Positions 63,201 through 64,000 of a stretch of 64,000 nt of DNA are shown here, one piece after another. Location: NCBI RefSeq assembly GCF_001640025.1, contig NC_031671.1, positions 1,488,001 through 1,552,000 of the forward strand. The letters run 5' to 3'. The stretch is from Sugiyamaella lignohabitans. Its lineage: Eukaryota > Ascomycota > Dipodascomycetes > Dipodascales > Trichomonascaceae. The position numbers and the translations under genes are program-made. Below the pieces are notes generated by a model that saw only the letters and a list, made by a program, of their open reading frames with translations, did not search any database and had not been told where the DNA came from. Position 1 is the stretch's first letter. Every line of letters starts with the position of its first letter.

Positions 63201-63624
63201 TGGATCTAATGTAAACAGGTTTAGAGCTTCAAGGGATTTGACTCTACCTTACTCTGAAGCAAAGAAAATAAGAATTCATAGTGAGACAATGGCCGATGAA
63301 ACGGAACATGGCCAAGGTGATGGTACTCAAGTTCCCATGGTGGATGTGGAAGCACAGCTGAGAGCTGATGAGCCAGCTTCAGAAGAAGAAAGACACACCC
63401 CCAAGCCGAGCCCACAAAGGAGAAAGACATTTGCATCAATTGCCACTCCTGTATTACAGGCAGTTAGTCTTAAATTGAAATCCGCTCATACTGCTGATTT
63501 CGAGAGAAGAAAACCAGATGACCAACAAACAGGATCAGCTGATGATGATGACGATGATGACGACGATGATGATAGCATACTCGGCGACAGGTACAACACT
63601 GCCAATGAAAATAATAAAGATTAG
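60263..63624 (+). CDS. SYG1: SPX-EXS phosphate/polyphosphate exporter Syg1-like, three exons with two mini-exons
   Basis: Exons 60263-60276 (14 nt), 60336-60354 (19 nt) and 60535-63624 join to 1,040 aa. Introns use GTAAGT donors. The mini-exons rebuild the SPX start MKFAAHLSEAL, and exon 3 continues KVPEWRDQYFDYKTGKKRLK. The SPX domain ends near LPGYLEKIKNCKFVSSD with RAVEKLRATDF following. The EXS domain (about residues 600-880) has membrane segments and FFLGDIFCSLNYTISN, then HANGLKYS-like LANGLKYSCLVLYYMF. The tail is acidic (Asp run near 63537-63573). SPX domains bind inositol pyrophosphates; the Syg1/XPR1 family exports phosphate. Confidence 0.93.
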
Positions 63625-63660
63625 CCTCACCTATGATATGTTCTTATATATTTATATATT

Positions 63661-64000
63661 TTATTCTTGGGTCATGTAGTGATTAAAAAAGTCCCTCATA
63701 TAGAATGCAGACTTTTTGAAATAAACTTTCATATGGTTATAGTCAAAATACTGCAAACCGAAACGCGTATCTCGACCCTGCCTCCATTCTATATTATCAT
63801 ACATGCTCCAGGCGATAATCCCACTCAGTTTTACCTTGTCTTCATGGATAAGTTTGAGTGCCTGATGCAAGTAGTCATGTAGATAACTGACTCTAGTGTC
63901 ATCATAGCGTGCTTGAGCTTCTGTCATTTCATTCTCTTTCCAAACGCTGAATCCGGATTCCGGAATTATAATCTCTAACGGCTTGAAATGTGACCAGGCC
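63661..64000 (-). CDS. GH1 beta-glycosidase, C-terminal part; 5' end beyond window
   Basis: The frame is open from the TAA at 63661 to the window edge, giving 112 complete C-terminal codons. The motif IIIPESGFSVW holds the GH1 nucleophile Glu (codon 63958-63960), with Ser in place of the usual Asn of TENG. It is followed by the aglycone/substrate region IAWSMYDNIEWRQGRDTRFGL and the tail FKKSAFYMRDF, all classic GH1. The protein would hydrolyse beta-glucosides; compartment and exact substrate cannot be judged without the N terminus. It converges with SYG1 across 36 bp. Confidence 0.9.
   Translation of the reverse strand, partial: AWSHFKPLEIIIPESGFSVWKENEMTEAQARYDDTRVSYLHDYLHQALKLIHEDKVKLSGIIAWSMYDNIEWRQGRDTRFGLQYFDYNHMKVYFKKSAFYMRDFFNHYMTQE

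Noticed and set aside
1..64000. CRISPR arrays, bacterial-type operons or phage genes
   Set aside because: No regularly spaced direct repeats or phage-like genes. The introns, Pol III tRNA genes and gene content are eukaryotic.

Overview
The window looks like nuclear DNA of an ascomycete yeast (Saccharomycotina). Almost every recognisable gene has a budding-yeast counterpart: carboxypeptidase Y, separase, Yen1, Wss1, Sey1, Pfs2, Sec22, Tlg1, Syg1 and others. Six genes carry short, mostly 5'-proximal introns with GTAAGT/GTATGT donors and branch sites such as CTAAC or GCTAAC. The Mug70-like CBS/PB1 gene, the FAD oxidoreductase, the AcrB-like protein and GC-rich double-hairpin repeats between nuclear genes suggest an early-diverging, intron-richer lineage, perhaps Trichomonascaceae (Sugiyamaella/Blastobotrys-like). 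That placement is inference. CTG reads sensibly as leucine in the conserved proteins.

Layout. 1-6.6 kb: CBS/PB1 protein (5' end outside the window), a mitoribosomal protein, the SNARE Sec22 and a ferric reductase. 7.2-12.5 kb: polyamine oxidase, adenine deaminase, GH81 endoglucanase. 13.6-20.3 kb: inositol-type transporter, COMPASS subunit Sdc1, the mitochondrial amidotransferase subunit GatF, two tandem UPF0303 proteins and Tlg1. 20.8-26 kb: a possible broken small gene, a Tda3-like oxidoreductase and Yen1. 26.1-29 kb: a Pkh/PDK1-type kinase. 29-34.4 kb: a gene-poor accessory island with inverted GC-hairpin repeats, a frame-broken secreted-toxin-like or nuclease-like gene, a convergent orphan secreted protein, three tRNA genes and a possible histone-fold relic. 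34.4-45.8 kb: carboxypeptidase Y, Wss1, separase, an uncertain mitochondrial protein and a flavin reductase. 45.9-53.5 kb: an AcrB-like membrane/coiled-coil protein, Mri1 and an Mnn2-type mannosyltransferase. 55-64 kb: Pfs2, Sey1, a Syg1/EXS phosphate exporter and the 3' end of a GH1 glycosidase.

Genes are individually transcribed; there are no operons. Many pairs are convergent with short 3' gaps, or divergent with shared promoters. Recurrent themes are membrane traffic (SEC22, TLG1, SEY1, PRC1), genome stability (YEN1, WSS1, ESP1) and mitochondrial translation (mL50-like, GTF1).

The most unusual material is (i) a dispersed family of GC-rich elements, each a pair of small hairpins with three-base TTC/GAA-type loops, lying only between genes, and (ii) the 31.1-32.4 kb island, where a decayed toxin-like coding region faces an intact orphan secreted protein next to tRNA genes. 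Start codons were checked against the bases; several long frames begin at TTG or GTG, and there I chose the first plausible ATG.
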